Shown here piece by piece: positions 8,444 to 18,561 of a stretch of 64,000 nucleotides of DNA. The stretch covers positions 186,001 to 250,000 of the forward strand of contig CBDALO010000168.1 in the NCBI GenBank assembly GCA_965196985.1, read 5' to 3'. Every line of letters begins with the position of its first letter. Positions within the stretch are counted from its first letter, which is position 1. The position numbers and the translations under genes were made by a program. This stretch comes from 2-12-FULL-35-23 sp965196985. Lineage in GTDB: Bacteria > Pseudomonadota > Gammaproteobacteria > UBA12402. The notes under the pieces were generated by a model. It made no database searches. It saw nothing but the letters and a program-made list of their open reading frames with translations, and had not been told where the DNA came from.

Positions 8444-9975
8444 GCTAGTGCGCCATCCTTTCTGTAAATTCCATTGACTTGCTGAAAATAAGCAGGCGAC
8501 TCAGTCAGATTAGAAATTCCTTTTAAGGTAAACTTAACCAAAAAAGAGGAATGACAATGAGCTGCTATAAAAATGAGAACTTAATCGAAGAAGCCATACA
8601 TATTTTAGCGATGGAGGGGTTTGAAGCTTTACCTAAGCTTGTCTCCAGGTTGATGAATGAGGCTATGTTAATAGAAAGGGAGCGCCATTTAAATGCCAGT
8701 CCTTATGAGCGAACTGGCGATAGAAACGGATATGCGAACGGCTTTAAACCAAGGTTAATTAACACAGGTCAAGGTCAGCTTGAGCTACAGATACCGCAGG
8801 TTAGAGACTCCAATGAAGCCTTCTATCCATCAGTCTTAGAGCGAGGTGTACGCTCTGATAGAGCACTTAAGCTGGCTGTCGCTGAAATGTATGTGCATGG
8901 GGTTTCCACGCGCAAAGTTGAAAAGGTGCTAAAGCAACTCTGTGGAACAGATATTTCAAGCACAGAGGTAAGCCGTTGCGCTAAATTGTTGGATGAAGAT
9001 TTAAAGAAATGGCGAAATAAGCCGTTAGGAAAGATAAAATATCTTTGGCTAGATGCACGTTATGAGAAGGTGCGCACTAGCGGCACAGTACAAGACTGTG
9101 CGGTATTGATAGCCTATGGCTTTGATGAATCAACCGGCAAGAGAACAGTGCTAGGTGTTTCTGTTGCGTTATCAGAGGCTGAGGTACATTGGCGTGATTT
9201 TCTTCAGCAGTTGGTTGAGCGAGGTATACATGGTATTGAGTTGATTACTAGCGACGCTCATACTGGCCTAAAAGCCGCTAGAAGAGCTGTGTTCCCCAGT
9301 GTTCCTTGGCAACGCTGCCAATTTCATTTGCAGCAAAATGCTCAGGCTCACATACCAAAGCGCTCAATGAAGGAACCAGTAGCTGAGGAGATTACAGCTA
9401 TATTTAATGCCTCAAACATTCATGAGTCGGAAAGACTATTGGCTATGGCGGTAGATAAATATCAGCAAACAGCACCAGAGCTTTCTTCTTGGTTGGAAGT
9501 GAATATACCGGAGGGCTTAGTAGTGATGAACTTTGACAGGCCGCATCAAAAAAGATTAAGAACCAGTAACATAGCTGAGCGCGTAAACAGAGAGGTAAAA
9601 AGAAGGACGCATACAGTTGGAATTTTCCCTAATACTGAATCGTGCCTAAGGCTCGTATCAGCTGTTTTAGTGGAAATTGATGACCAGTGGAGCGGATCAC
9701 CTAGATACTTAAGTTGAAGTGAATAATAAGGCTTCATAGGGTTTTAGGATAGATCATTCTTGTTCTTATTAACGAGATATAATTGCTATTACCTAAAAGT
9801 TAATAATTTATTTTGAGAGGAGAAAAATTTGAGGTATAAATAATTTTTTAGATTGATTAGCATAATTAATTTAAGATATTATGCGATGAGACAGGTACAA
9901 TAGAGTGCCATTTAGAATTTTAAAGGTTTTTCTAAGTACTGAAGTTGGTTTTTACAGACAAAATAACGCTCTATC
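8444..9975 (+). mobile_element. IS256-family element, copy A
   Basis: 1532 bp, same length as copies B and C. Ends gctagtgcgcc and gctctatc are imperfect inverted repeats that share TCTGTAAA further in. The 8 bases outside each end differ (ctttaaca versus cgatgaat), so this copy has no target duplication and marks a recombination junction between Tn3 tnpA and IS66 sequence. Confidence 0.9.
8551..9717 (+). CDS. IS256-family transposase, copy A
   Basis: A 388-residue mutator-type DDE transposase, full length for the family. Landmarks: GDRNGYANGFK near the N-terminus, YLWLDARYEKVR carrying the first catalytic Asp, ITSDAHTGLKAA carrying the second, WQRCQFHLQQNAQ (the conserved C/H motif), and NIAERVNREVKRRT carrying the catalytic Glu. 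Expression may start at the upstream ATG (MTMSCYKNEN) or the ATG two codons later. It differs from copies B and C by one residue (HILAMEG versus HVLAMEG), so all three transposed recently. Confidence 0.92.
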   Translation: MTMSCYKNENLIEEAIHILAMEGFEALPKLVSRLMNEAMLIERERHLNASPYERTGDRNGYANGFKPRLINTGQGQLELQIPQVRDSNEAFYPSVLERGVRSDRALKLAVAEMYVHGVSTRKVEKVLKQLCGTDISSTEVSRCAKLLDEDLKKWRNKPLGKIKYLWLDARYEKVRTSGTVQDCAVLIAYGFDESTGKRTVLGVSVALSEAEVHWRDFLQQLVERGIHGIELITSDAHTGLKAARRAVFPSVPWQRCQFHLQQNAQAHIPKRSMKEPVAEEITAIFNASNIHESERLLAMAVDKYQQTAPELSSWLEVNIPEGLVVMNFDRPHQKRLRTSNIAERVNREVKRRTHTVGIFPNTESCLRLVSAVLVEIDDQWSGSPRYLS

Positions 9976-10129
9976 CGATGAATGTTTTGTTGAAGCCACT
10001 ATTCAGGATTCAGTTGTGCTTTCACAGCAACTGATTAGCATTACAAGAACTGATGGCGTCGTGTTACAACTGCCTAAGCCGGAGTATGCTGAAACCATTA
10101 ATCTGATTCTTACTTTTTGCAAGGGGTAG
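9976..10129 (+). pseudogene. IS66 accessory ORF (TnpA-like), C-terminal fragment
   Basis: About 50 residues ending ...DGVVLQLPKPEYAETINLILTFCKG, which resembles the C-terminus of IS66 OrfA/TnpA. The 5' end is replaced by the IS256 right end at 9975. The next gene starts 3 bases after its stop, the usual IS66 tnpA-tnpB spacing. Confidence 0.65.
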
Positions 10130-10132
10130 TGT

Positions 10133-10549
10133 ATGCTGCAATTCACGCCTCAAATGAGGCTATTGTTATCAGTCAGACCTGCTGATTTTAGAAAGGCTAT
10201 TGATGCTTTAGTTGCGCTTTGCCAGCAACAGCTGGGTGAGGATCCATTCTCTGGTACGGTCTTTGCTTTTACGAATAGCCGCCGTACCTCAGTGAAACTT
10301 CTAGTTTATGATGGCAATGGATTCTGGCTTTGTCTAAAGCGTTTTTCGCAAGGAAAGTTACAATGGTGGCCAAACTCCCACTCAGCCACGTACCATATCG
10401 ATAGCACGCAGCTAATGATTCTGCTTAACCAAGGTAACCCTATCACTAGTCATCTCGGTGAGCCATGGAGAAGGCTCGCTAGTCAACCTCCTGTAATAAG
10501 TCAAGCGGCCTCTTCATCGACCAAACCTCCTTTATCTTCAATCTGGTAA
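10133..10549 (+). CDS. tnpB: IS66 Orf2 (TnpB) with altered C-terminus
   Basis: TnpB is an IS66 accessory protein needed for transposition but without a known catalytic activity. The signature VRPADFRKAIDALVALC...LLVYDGNGFWLCLKRFSQGKLQWWP is clear over residues 15-85. The family is usually about 115-120 residues. Here the frame runs to 138, and its last 15-20 codons read antisense into the 3' end of a tnpC on the other strand, so the true end has been lost at a junction near 10500. Confidence 0.75.
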   Translation: MLQFTPQMRLLLSVRPADFRKAIDALVALCQQQLGEDPFSGTVFAFTNSRRTSVKLLVYDGNGFWLCLKRFSQGKLQWWPNSHSATYHIDSTQLMILLNQGNPITSHLGEPWRRLASQPPVISQAASSSTKPPLSSIW

Positions 10550-10862
10550 TTCCATGGCAACCATAAGGAGGGATCCTTAAAAACACTTGATTTATTTTCC
10601 TGCAAGGCAACTAAGTAATCGAGTGGGTTTTCCCCGCACAATTGAGCTGTAACAATAAGAGATAATAAGATGCTACCGATGTTAGCGCCATGCTGAGTTT
10701 TATAAAACATTGCAGCTTTTCTAATGCGAATAGGAATCTTTAGTATCGCCTCGACAATGTTGTTATCTAGTGGCGCTCCTGGTGTCGTTAAGAATCGCCG
10801 AAGCTTTTTCCAGTGCTTTAACATATACTTCATCGCCGGGTGCTGCCTCTATATAATGTAGG

Positions 10863-12173
10863 CTATATTGCTGCTGGCACGCCAAAATCATTGACCTTCT
10901 CCCAAAACTGATCCCATCTTCCTTTAGTCTTTACTAGTGTTCTCAAGCATAAAACAATTTTCATTGCCTTGTCTTTCCAGCGCATTCCTGATCCGCCTAA
11001 TCTTTGTTTAACAATTGTTTTACATGCTGCTTCAGTGACGCCAGAGCCAATTGGTGCATTCTGCTTAATCAAATTATGATACGACATTCGCTTTTCTTTA
11101 ATATTATTTTCAAAATACGTAATTGTTCCTTCTAGCTTTTCTCTAAGCGATTTATTCAGTTTTTTATTTACATGCTCTTTAAGCTCAGCAAGTATTCTAC
11201 CTGCCGCACCTTTCTTGTGCTTTAAGTCATGACATCGCTCTTGGAGCCAAACATCACGCTCATCTCTTTCAGATTTTTTGGTAAATATTGCCTTTGATGC
11301 TTCACCGAGATATTCAGTTGCATGCCAAAAATCTAAAATTTGCGTATCAGTATGTTTTTTTAGAAATGGCCAATTATTTTTTGCTCCATCAGCAACGCCA
11401 ATTGTTTTAGCATCAGGGTAATATTTCTTTTTCAGCTTTATTTCCTTTTCAAGCCTATTAAAGAATTCATCTTTTCCATATTCTGGTGATGCTGCAACGT
11501 AGGTTGTGTGCAGGCGTGCACCATGCTTATCATACATGGAAATAGTTCCAACCATGCTCTCTCTATAACCATCATCAACGGTGAGAACATATGCACCATC
11601 TAAGCTAATACTTAGCATCTCAATGCCTGCATCAAGCTTTGGCTCTTCATATTCCCACTCAGCCTCTTTGGCTTGTGCAATACCGCCAACAAAATCAGTT
11701 GCCCGTTGCAAGTATGAATGTGAGATTTTACGGTTATGATTGACCTTGAGATCATCAATAACACTAGGAGCAGGTAAGTTTGAGTATTTATGTGAGATTA
11801 TTTTTGCAAATCGCGGTGTTGATCCTTGGATAATTCTAGCCTTATCTTCTAAAGGACAAAAGATCTTCCCGCCTTTAGAGGTTTGATAAACATAACGCTT
11901 AACTCGAGCAACTCCATAAGGCGTTTGGTAATTTGCTTCATCTCTACTTCGTGCTGTTAGCTTTATTTTTCCAACATGGATAGGAGAGCCATCTGCATCA
12001 AACTTACTTAAAGCTTTTTCAGTGGCTAATGTTCCAACCTCATTAAGGCCGTCAAGAATTGCATCCTCACATTCAAGCATGGATCCTTTTAGTGGAAGCT
12101 TGAGCTCAATAGTTAATTCATTATTTTCATCAGAGAGAATTCTAGCTAACATCCAAACACCATCCGTAATCAA
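10863..12173 (-). CDS. ISKra4-family transposase, copy A
   Basis: A 436-residue DDE transposase. Family marks: SISLDGAYVLT carrying the first Asp, IGVADGAKNNWPFL carrying the second, LDFWHATEYLGEA, and the C-terminal IGSGVTEAACKTIVKQRLGGSGMRWK block that is typical of the family and carries the Glu. The start in this copy is TTG (MITDGVW), where copy B has ATG-ATG. Its promoter region has been separated by the nested IS4 at 12191, so expression would need a promoter in that IS. Confidence 0.85.
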   Translation of the reverse strand: MITDGVWMLARILSDENNELTIELKLPLKGSMLECEDAILDGLNEVGTLATEKALSKFDADGSPIHVGKIKLTARSRDEANYQTPYGVARVKRYVYQTSKGGKIFCPLEDKARIIQGSTPRFAKIISHKYSNLPAPSVIDDLKVNHNRKISHSYLQRATDFVGGIAQAKEAEWEYEEPKLDAGIEMLSISLDGAYVLTVDDGYRESMVGTISMYDKHGARLHTTYVAASPEYGKDEFFNRLEKEIKLKKKYYPDAKTIGVADGAKNNWPFLKKHTDTQILDFWHATEYLGEASKAIFTKKSERDERDVWLQERCHDLKHKKGAAGRILAELKEHVNKKLNKSLREKLEGTITYFENNIKEKRMSYHNLIKQNAPIGSGVTEAACKTIVKQRLGGSGMRWKDKAMKIVLCLRTLVKTKGRWDQFWEKVNDFGVPAAI

Positions 12174-12190
12174 GTTAAAGTGTATATTAT

Positions 12191-13659
12191 CTGAAAACTA
12201 CCCAAAATTTAAATCAGCAAAATAATGCTGAAATATTGTGTAAAAATGACTATGCTTTGTCTTTTTAACAAGACTAACGAGATGAGTATAAATGTTAAAC
12301 TTCGCCGATTACGCTGCCCCTCTTTTTTCAAAATTAACTGGGAAAGTTGTTTTAAAAAAATCTATCGACGATTGTAGGAAAGCTATTAACTGAAGGTAGT
12401 TGTAAGTTGTTCAGTTCATCAAAAGATAACAATGAGTATAAAAAGATGATTCGTACACTTACCGGTGAAAATAAAAGCACCGATTTAGATCCAATAAAAA
12501 CAAATGATGTATTGCTAGAACAGAGCTGTGAAAAACTTTCACACGCCAGTAAAATTGATGTTCTTCATGATCCTTCTGATATTAGAAAGCCACATAGCAA
12601 GCAAACTGAAAATCTAGGTAAAGTAAGGAGTCTGGACGGGGATATTATCAATGGTTACAGCACGCATAACGCAGTTGCATTAGTACCTGGTGATAAGGCT
12701 GTGCATCTACTATCGCATGTAAGCTACAGCAATAAAGACCCTAAGTTTTTAAAAGCTGAGCATATTAAGAAAATAGAGGCTGGAAAGCCATTTGAGGGAG
12801 ATAAAGAGGCCAAGAGTCTTTATGAATCTGGTGATTACTTTAATAAAAAGCTGCTGTCTATTCGTGAAATAGAAAAAATAGGAATCTGCCTAAAATCAAA
12901 GAATGAAGATGCAACCATTACCCATATTCTAGATAGAGAGTTTGATGATAATGACTATCTCTCACTAATTGATACAAACCTAGATCAAGACTTTATTATT
13001 CGCTCAAAAATAACAAGAACAATAGAAGGTAGAGGTGATGATGGTAAAAAGCTTAAGCTGATTAACGCTGATTTTGATGCTCAAGGCGAAAAGCAATTCC
13101 AAAAGTTAACAGTTGGAAAGAATTGCGTACAAGACGGAAAAATAACTATTTATTTTGGAGAGTTTGAGAACATCAATGCAATTAAAATCCAAATTACAGG
13201 CAGAGATGGTAGGAGAATTTTTAAGAATGACATGCTGCTATTAACTAATAAAAAAGTAACGACTTTTGATGAGGCGTATGAGGTATACATAGCCTATCTA
13301 TCTCGTGCGAAAATTGAATATGTTTTTAAATTTCTCAAGGAAGGACTAGGCTGGGAAAATATGCAGATAAAAAATTTTAAAGGGATACAAAATCTACTGG
13401 CTGTATGTTTTTATGTGGCCTCATATTTGTATGAGATAGGTAAGGAAAAAGCTTATGACGATTACGCAATTATGCTAGCTAAATTAGGAGATGGTAAGGG
13501 CAAGGTGACACGACACTTTATTGCGAAGGGTATTAGAAAACTTCTAACGTATCACTTAGTAGAGCAATTTTTTAAAGAAAATAGTGTTTCTCAAGAAGAA
13601 CAAAAAGAATTATCGAATTCAGTTCAGGTAGGGAGATAACAATTTTGGGTAGTTCTCAG
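12191..13659 (+). mobile_element. IS4-family element, copy 1
   Basis: 1469 bp with imperfect inverted ends CTGAAAACTACCCAAAAT and CTGAGAACTACCCAAAAT. It is flanked by ATATTAT at 12184-12190 and 13660-13666, which occurs once in uninterrupted ISKra4 copies. Confidence 0.88.
12292..13639 (+). pseudogene. IS4-family transposase with a frameshift at an A7 tract, copy 1
   Basis: The likely natural start is the ATG at 12292 (MLNFADYAAPLF). At the seven-A run near 12354-12360 the frame ends shortly after. With one A fewer the reading continues as ...LSTIVGKLLTEGS... into the main 410-residue frame that starts formally at a TTG at 12407. IS4 marks: LHDPSDI carrying the first Asp, HILDREFDD carrying the second, and the YREK box YLSRAKIEYVFKFLK carrying the Glu. 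The copy at 58381 has the same A7, so this is either an inherited defect or a site where RNA-polymerase slippage restores the frame. Confidence 0.75.
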
Positions 13660-14918
13660 ATATTATGCTATATTTTCTACATTATATAAAGGCAGCACCC
13701 TCATCGCCTTACCAAGGTGACTATTTGGTTCTACCACTTTGTTAGATAATTGCTTATTGAGCCAACCATGCAGTTTAAGCATCAATGGTTTGCTATGCTT
13801 TCGATGATAAAGTAAGCGTTGATGTGGGTCCATTTGCTTTGTTTGCTCATCATTTCGATAAACCTCACCCAGGATTTGCATAACGTGCAAACAAGGCTCA
13901 GGATAATATTCAAGTAAATCACGAAACTTTCTAAAACCATGAGCTAAGCAATTGCAGATGATAGTTTGTAACTCTTTCGGCATGTTGGCTGCTAACGCAT
14001 CACACATTTGAATCACCTTCTTTTTTTCAGCCACCCTGTTTGCTAATAGTTGTGATAAGTTTTCGCCGCCGTGATGCTCGCCTGCATAAAATAGAGCAAC
14101 CTGGTGAGCACCAATAGTCTTGCTTAAAATGGCTGTTGTATACATCCCTTTTCTTGGTTTATTAAGGTCCGCCTTGTTATCAGATAGTATCGAAAGTATC
14201 TTTGCGAATGTGTCATCATGCTGAATAATATCACCGTTCGCGCCATACTGTTCTAAAACATCAAACACACGATAGCCGATATCAGCCACCTGCTCACAAA
14301 GCTCGAACTGTGTACTTGAGGGTAACGGAAAGCCTAGTAACTCTTGGAACTTTTCTTGACGGTAAAAAGGCACGCCAATGTAATACTTTTGCAAGCACAG
14401 CATTGCTTTAAACTTAGCGTCATACTTTGGTTGCTTCCTAACATCCGTGGGTAACTGGGCAGTGATAATAAGCCCACACAAGGCGCAGCGAAGCTTTTCC
14501 AAATGATACCGTGTTGCCGTGCCTAATGAGTTGCCAGTTATACGAATAACTACACCGGCTTTTTTAACCTTATACAGTTTCCCACCACATCCTCCAGGAC
14601 AGGCATCGCCACATGCATGGTCAGCAACATGGCAATAAACATCAGTGGCATTCCGGTAATCCTGATTAACTCGCCTGCCATGACCGGATTTCCCTTTCTT
14701 ATCTGATTGACTATCACCTTTTTTATTGCCTGATGTATTATCGTCAGAGTTATTGCCAACACCCTCAATATTACTTTCAGATTCTTGACCCTTATTCTCC
14801 TGATTCTTCTTGGGTGACTGATTACTGTCAGCTCCAAAAATAAGTTCACGTAATTGTTTAATTGTAATTTTCTGCTGTTGAAGCACCTCGGTCAACCAAA
14901 GAGCAAGGTCCAAACAAC

Positions 14919-16865
14919 GTATCCGTCTTATTTCAGCATGATGCTCATGCTGCGCTCTCTTTAGTTTACTGCGCCTGTGATGAGCGGATGGTAATTAATT
15001 CCGCTAGCGAAGGCATAGAATAGTTTTTTGTAATTCTGTCATATATATAATCGAAGACATTAACTGCTAGCTTTTTACATGTCTCAGTAATTGTAACCAT
15101 TGTATCCTTAGCTTTCGTTCCTTCTTCACTCATAGTATGAAGGTGTACATCGCGCATTCTAGCCTGCTTCCGAGCCATCAACTCTGCTGGATTGTTATGT
15201 AGAGGAAGCTCTGGCTTTTCCAGCACTAACAATAGCTGCCTTTTCTTTTTTAAGGTGAGCTCAATTTGTTTATCTAGTTTCTCGTAGCCAGTGATTGTTG
15301 AGAATAACTCAGTAAACTCATTGGATAGCTTATCTATCTCATCTTGCCCTGGGTTCTTTTTATATTCAATGAGCTTATGATAATAATCCCAAAACCTATC
15401 CAAGAAGCTGTCAACAGAGTCTTGGTGCTTCTTAAAAATTGGCGTCAGCTTTTTATAATGCCTACCCTCATGAACCCAGCACAAGGCGAGTGATTCAGTA
15501 ATGAGCTTAAACTGTGGCGCATCATCGGTAATGAGTGTTTCTATCGCATAAGGACTCTTTCTATATGTTGAGATAGCTGCCGCATCAGTAATCAGCTTTC
15601 TATATTTTGGAAATTTTTTATCACCTAATACCTTATCAAGAATAACTTCCAGCTCCTTACTGTTTAAGATAGTCGATGAGTGAAATACCTTTAAGCTTTC
15701 GATTACCTTGTGGGGTAAGTTCATAGTAGCCAGTAAATTAAAAGCGGCCTCATTTAATGTGAACCCAAAGTGGTCTTTGCTTAACATTTCAATGACGCTT
15801 AATCGACTTTTACTGGTCAGCGTAAAGTAAGCTGAATAATACTCATTACCCAATACATTAACATAACGGTTTTTCCCATCCTCTCTAGCGTTGGTGTCAT
15901 CTAGGTGCTGGTAGTTCGTGGATTGTAAACCTGCCTTCACAACTTCTACCTTCTCGGGCTCAAGTATCGTAGGTGTTTTAATTGTGAAGCTATGGATGGT
16001 TGATTTACTAATATCTATGTTGGCGGTTTTATAAAATGTCTCAAGGCTTTCTAGCGTCATACCACCTTGAGTATTTAGGAAGCTTGTCCAGCTTTTAATA
16101 GTAGGGCCGAACTGGCCCTCATAACCAGTTGGCAGAGGTGCTGTATAGTGTTTGTTTTCAGAAGGGGAGTAATATTGTTGGCGCAAAAAAAGAGTGTTAT
16201 TAGCAGCAATTTTTATATCCTGGATAAGTGTTTTCTTAGAGCCATTTGGCACAGCATCGCTGGGCAACGAATCTGGATTAATTGTTAGTGTCACTGTATT
16301 AGAGACTTCGAGATTTTTTTTACTAGATTTTGGCTTTCTAGTTTTATTGGTTTTATTTCCTTTTCTATCCTTCTCGGAGGAATGATCCTTGTCCTTGTTA
16401 GCGCGCGTTTGCTTTCTAACATTAGGCTTTCCTTGCTCACCTTTATATTTATTTAATGCGTTATTTAACGATTGCACCTTGTCTTCTAGCTTTATGATTT
16501 TCTCAGCCTGACTTTCACATACATTGCTAAAATCTGTTTCTAGTGCTGTTGGTGTAACAGTATTATTAAATCTCTCAATGAGATCGGCTAAAACTGATTT
16601 GTCAGGTTGTTTTTTCATAGGAAGAGTATACCACGGGTTTGAAAAGGTAAATTTTCCCCACACAGATGGCCGTACTGCTGAAATTATTTTTAAGCCATGA
16701 ACCTGATCGATGAAAAAATAATCCGAGCATACAGCGTTGTTATAGAGCGCACATCATGCTTTTATGACACACGATGATTCCAATATAAAATTTCCAAATT
16801 TGCACGAAAAAGCTGTCAAGAACTTTTTGAATTATTTTCAAATCATGCTGATATTGAACGGATAC
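14919..16865 (-). mobile_element. ISBst12-like IS66 element, copy 2
   Basis: 1947 bp, same ends as copy 1. Flanking octamers differ (caaacaac versus ggggacat), so it is not bordered by a duplication and lies at a rearrangement junction between IS66 tnpC and IS982. Confidence 0.88.
14966..16618 (-). CDS. IS66-family (ISBst12-type) transposase, copy 2
   Basis: Identical in protein sequence to copy 3 (56480-58132) and nearly so to copy 1. It has the same motifs (QHLDDTNAR, CWVHEGRHY, LPLHNNPAE) and the same leaderless-looking start, with TATACT 6 bases before the ATG at 16618. The frame is complete and probably functional. Confidence 0.85.
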   Translation of the reverse strand: MKKQPDKSVLADLIERFNNTVTPTALETDFSNVCESQAEKIIKLEDKVQSLNNALNKYKGEQGKPNVRKQTRANKDKDHSSEKDRKGNKTNKTRKPKSSKKNLEVSNTVTLTINPDSLPSDAVPNGSKKTLIQDIKIAANNTLFLRQQYYSPSENKHYTAPLPTGYEGQFGPTIKSWTSFLNTQGGMTLESLETFYKTANIDISKSTIHSFTIKTPTILEPEKVEVVKAGLQSTNYQHLDDTNAREDGKNRYVNVLGNEYYSAYFTLTSKSRLSVIEMLSKDHFGFTLNEAAFNLLATMNLPHKVIESLKVFHSSTILNSKELEVILDKVLGDKKFPKYRKLITDAAAISTYRKSPYAIETLITDDAPQFKLITESLALCWVHEGRHYKKLTPIFKKHQDSVDSFLDRFWDYYHKLIEYKKNPGQDEIDKLSNEFTELFSTITGYEKLDKQIELTLKKKRQLLLVLEKPELPLHNNPAELMARKQARMRDVHLHTMSEEGTKAKDTMVTITETCKKLAVNVFDYIYDRITKNYSMPSLAELITIRSSQAQ

Positions 16866-17521
16866 GGGGACATTACTTCCCTAATTTACCCAGTTACTCA
16901 CGTTTTATTGAATTGATGCCTGGAGCGCTAATGCCACTGACAATTTTTATTACTCTTAACGGTGGCAGGCGTAGTGGCATTTACTACATTGACTCAAGTT
17001 GCCTACCAAACTGTCACATTAAACGCACTAAACGCCACCGCACATTTAAAGCGGTTGCAAAACTTGGAAAAACATCTGTTGGTTGGTTTTTTGGTCTGAA
17101 ACTTCATTTAGTAATCAATGACATAGGTGAGTTAATCGCCTTTAAAGTCACGCCCGGCAATCATCATGATTTAGCTGCAGGTGTCTCATTGTTTGAAGGG
17201 CTGGAGGGTTTGGCCTTCGGAGATAAAGGCTATATTGGGAAGGCTGTTTTTGAAAAACTACTTGATAGCGGTTTGAAGTTAATTACACGCAAAAGAAAAA
17301 ATATGAAAAATGCGCAGCCACTTAGCGATCACGAGCAACAGTTATTAAATCAGCGAGGGATCATTGAGACTGTTTTTGGCTGCTTGAAACATAAGTTTCA
17401 TATTTGGCACACCAGACATCGCTCGGTTGCAAATGCTATTACACATCTTGTTGCTGGGTTGGCTGCTTATATTATTGAGCCATTAACAATTACTGCAGTG
17501 AAAAGGTTGCCAAGCAATTAG
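16866..17521 (+). pseudogene. IS982-family transposase, N-terminally truncated
   Basis: The frame is open from the junction (HYFPNLPSYSRFIEL...) to the stop at 17521, about 215 residues. The family is usually near 290, so about 70 N-terminal residues are missing. The DDE residues remain: YYIDSSCLPNC, FGDKGYIG and IIETVFGCLKHKF. The ATG at 16913 is an internal methionine, not a natural start. Confidence 0.85.
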
Positions 17522-17560
17522 AATTTAATTACTTGATCACTATTAACTCCGAACTGGGGT
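16866..17560 (+). mobile_element. IS982-family element, 5'-truncated
   Basis: The left end is lost at the ISBst12-like end. The right end, ending about 17560 (gaactggggt), cuts into an integrase-like gene on the other strand. Confidence 0.75.
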
Positions 17561-17870
17561 TGTCGTAACACCCCTAATTTATTTCGCAGTGTTTGATCGG
17601 TGTTGCCTTTTTCTCGGTAATAGTGAACGAGCTGCTGTACGTGCGTGCCCGTGAGCTGCTCTAAACGGCTGGGCAAACTGCGAAGGCTCGCTAAGTCTTT
17701 TAAGCACAACATCAACGTGCTTTGATGAATGCGCCGTGTACTGGGTGCAAAGCCTTTTTCTTTGGCTGTTACGTCTATCTTTATTTAGGGGAATTGAGCT
17801 AGTTTTATCTCATAATAAACAAGGTTTTTAGTAACCTATCAAGGTAAAATAACTTGATATAAAAACTATA

Positions 17871-18427
17871 GTGAAATTAGTCATGCGCAGAATCATAAAA
17901 GCGATTAAAAGCCTGAGTGATTACCTGATCCTGCTGAAAAAAAATCCAGAGCTACTAAGGCCAGAGCAGTGCAGCCATTGCGGTGCAGGTGGACTATGGT
18001 CACATGGATCATATGATCGAAAACCAGATAGGAACCCAGGTAAAGGACGCTCTTTAAATCCCACCCCTGTTTTGAGATTTTATTGTCATCAATGTAAACG
18101 TACTTGTTCAACCCTACCTGAGATACTTTCTCCAAAGCGTTGGTATTGCTGGTCAGTTCAGCAGGCAGTGTTAATGAGCGTGCTCCTGGGAAAAGTATTA
18201 GCTCATCAGGTCAGGAGCAAGGTGTTAGTCGACACACCGTTGCTAGGTGGTTTCACTGGTTGGTTGACCACTTCGTTGATTACTCCTTCCATATCAAAGC
18301 ACATCCGTTGTGGTTACAGCTTGGGCGACATAGTGATCCACAAGCGTTTTGGTTGGCCTGCCTTGGTGAGCATGATTTATCGAGCATCATGCTTTTTCTT
18401 AACAACACAGGAGTGAGCATCCCATAA
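17871..18427 (+). pseudogene. Zinc-ribbon protein of the transposon (DUF6431-like), frameshifted
   Basis: The first frame reads MKLVMRRIIKAIKS...CSHCGAGGLWSHGSYDR...FYCHQCKRTCSTLPEILSPKRWYCWS, with two CxxC pairs that should bind one zinc. The rest of the protein is in the next frame (GKSISSSGQEQGVSRHTVARWFHWLVDHF...), which looks like a helix-turn-helix (VSRHTVARW). The shift lies near GGGAAAAG at about 18187-18194, where one A appears to be missing. Proteins of this architecture sit upstream of the same transposase-ATPase pair in related elements, so a DNA-binding accessory role is likely. It could be a pseudogene, or the A-tract could allow slippage. Confidence 0.6.
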
Positions 18428-18561
18428 TTAATTAACGTGAAAAAAAGTTGAGATGGATATTTTCTGTAAACCTCACGACCCCACACAGTTTGAGCGTAGC
18501 ATTCTCAACTCAAGTTGTGATTAACTCATTGCAAGTAGTTAAATCACACAGGAATTGCAAA

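Larger units (their letters stand above)
10838..13700 (-). mobile_element. ISKra4-type element, copy A (carries a nested IS4)
   Basis: Ends gggtgctgcct / ggcagcaccc with a long inverted repeat (TATATAATGTAG inside), flanked by TCATCGCC at 10830-10837 and 13701-13708. Interrupted by the IS4 element 12191-13659, which sits between the left end and the transposase start. Confidence 0.9.
10501..14913 (-). pseudogene. tnpC: IS66 transposase TnpC, split by an ISKra4-type element
   Basis: N-terminal part 14913-13701 and C-terminal part 10837-10501 rejoin after removing 10838-13700 and one copy of the 8-bp duplication TCATCGCC. The product has a coiled-coil start, a Ser/Lys/Asn-rich linker, a zinc-type segment (CGDACPGGCGGKLY), QHDDTFAKI at the first Asp, CLAHGFRKFRDL, then PLDNNIVEAILKIPIRIRKAAMF at the last catalytic block. 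It is therefore inactive by insertion. The N-terminus is also cut at 14919 by an ISBst12-like element without target duplication. The C-terminal stop at 10501 abuts an inverted tnpB. Confidence 0.85.
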
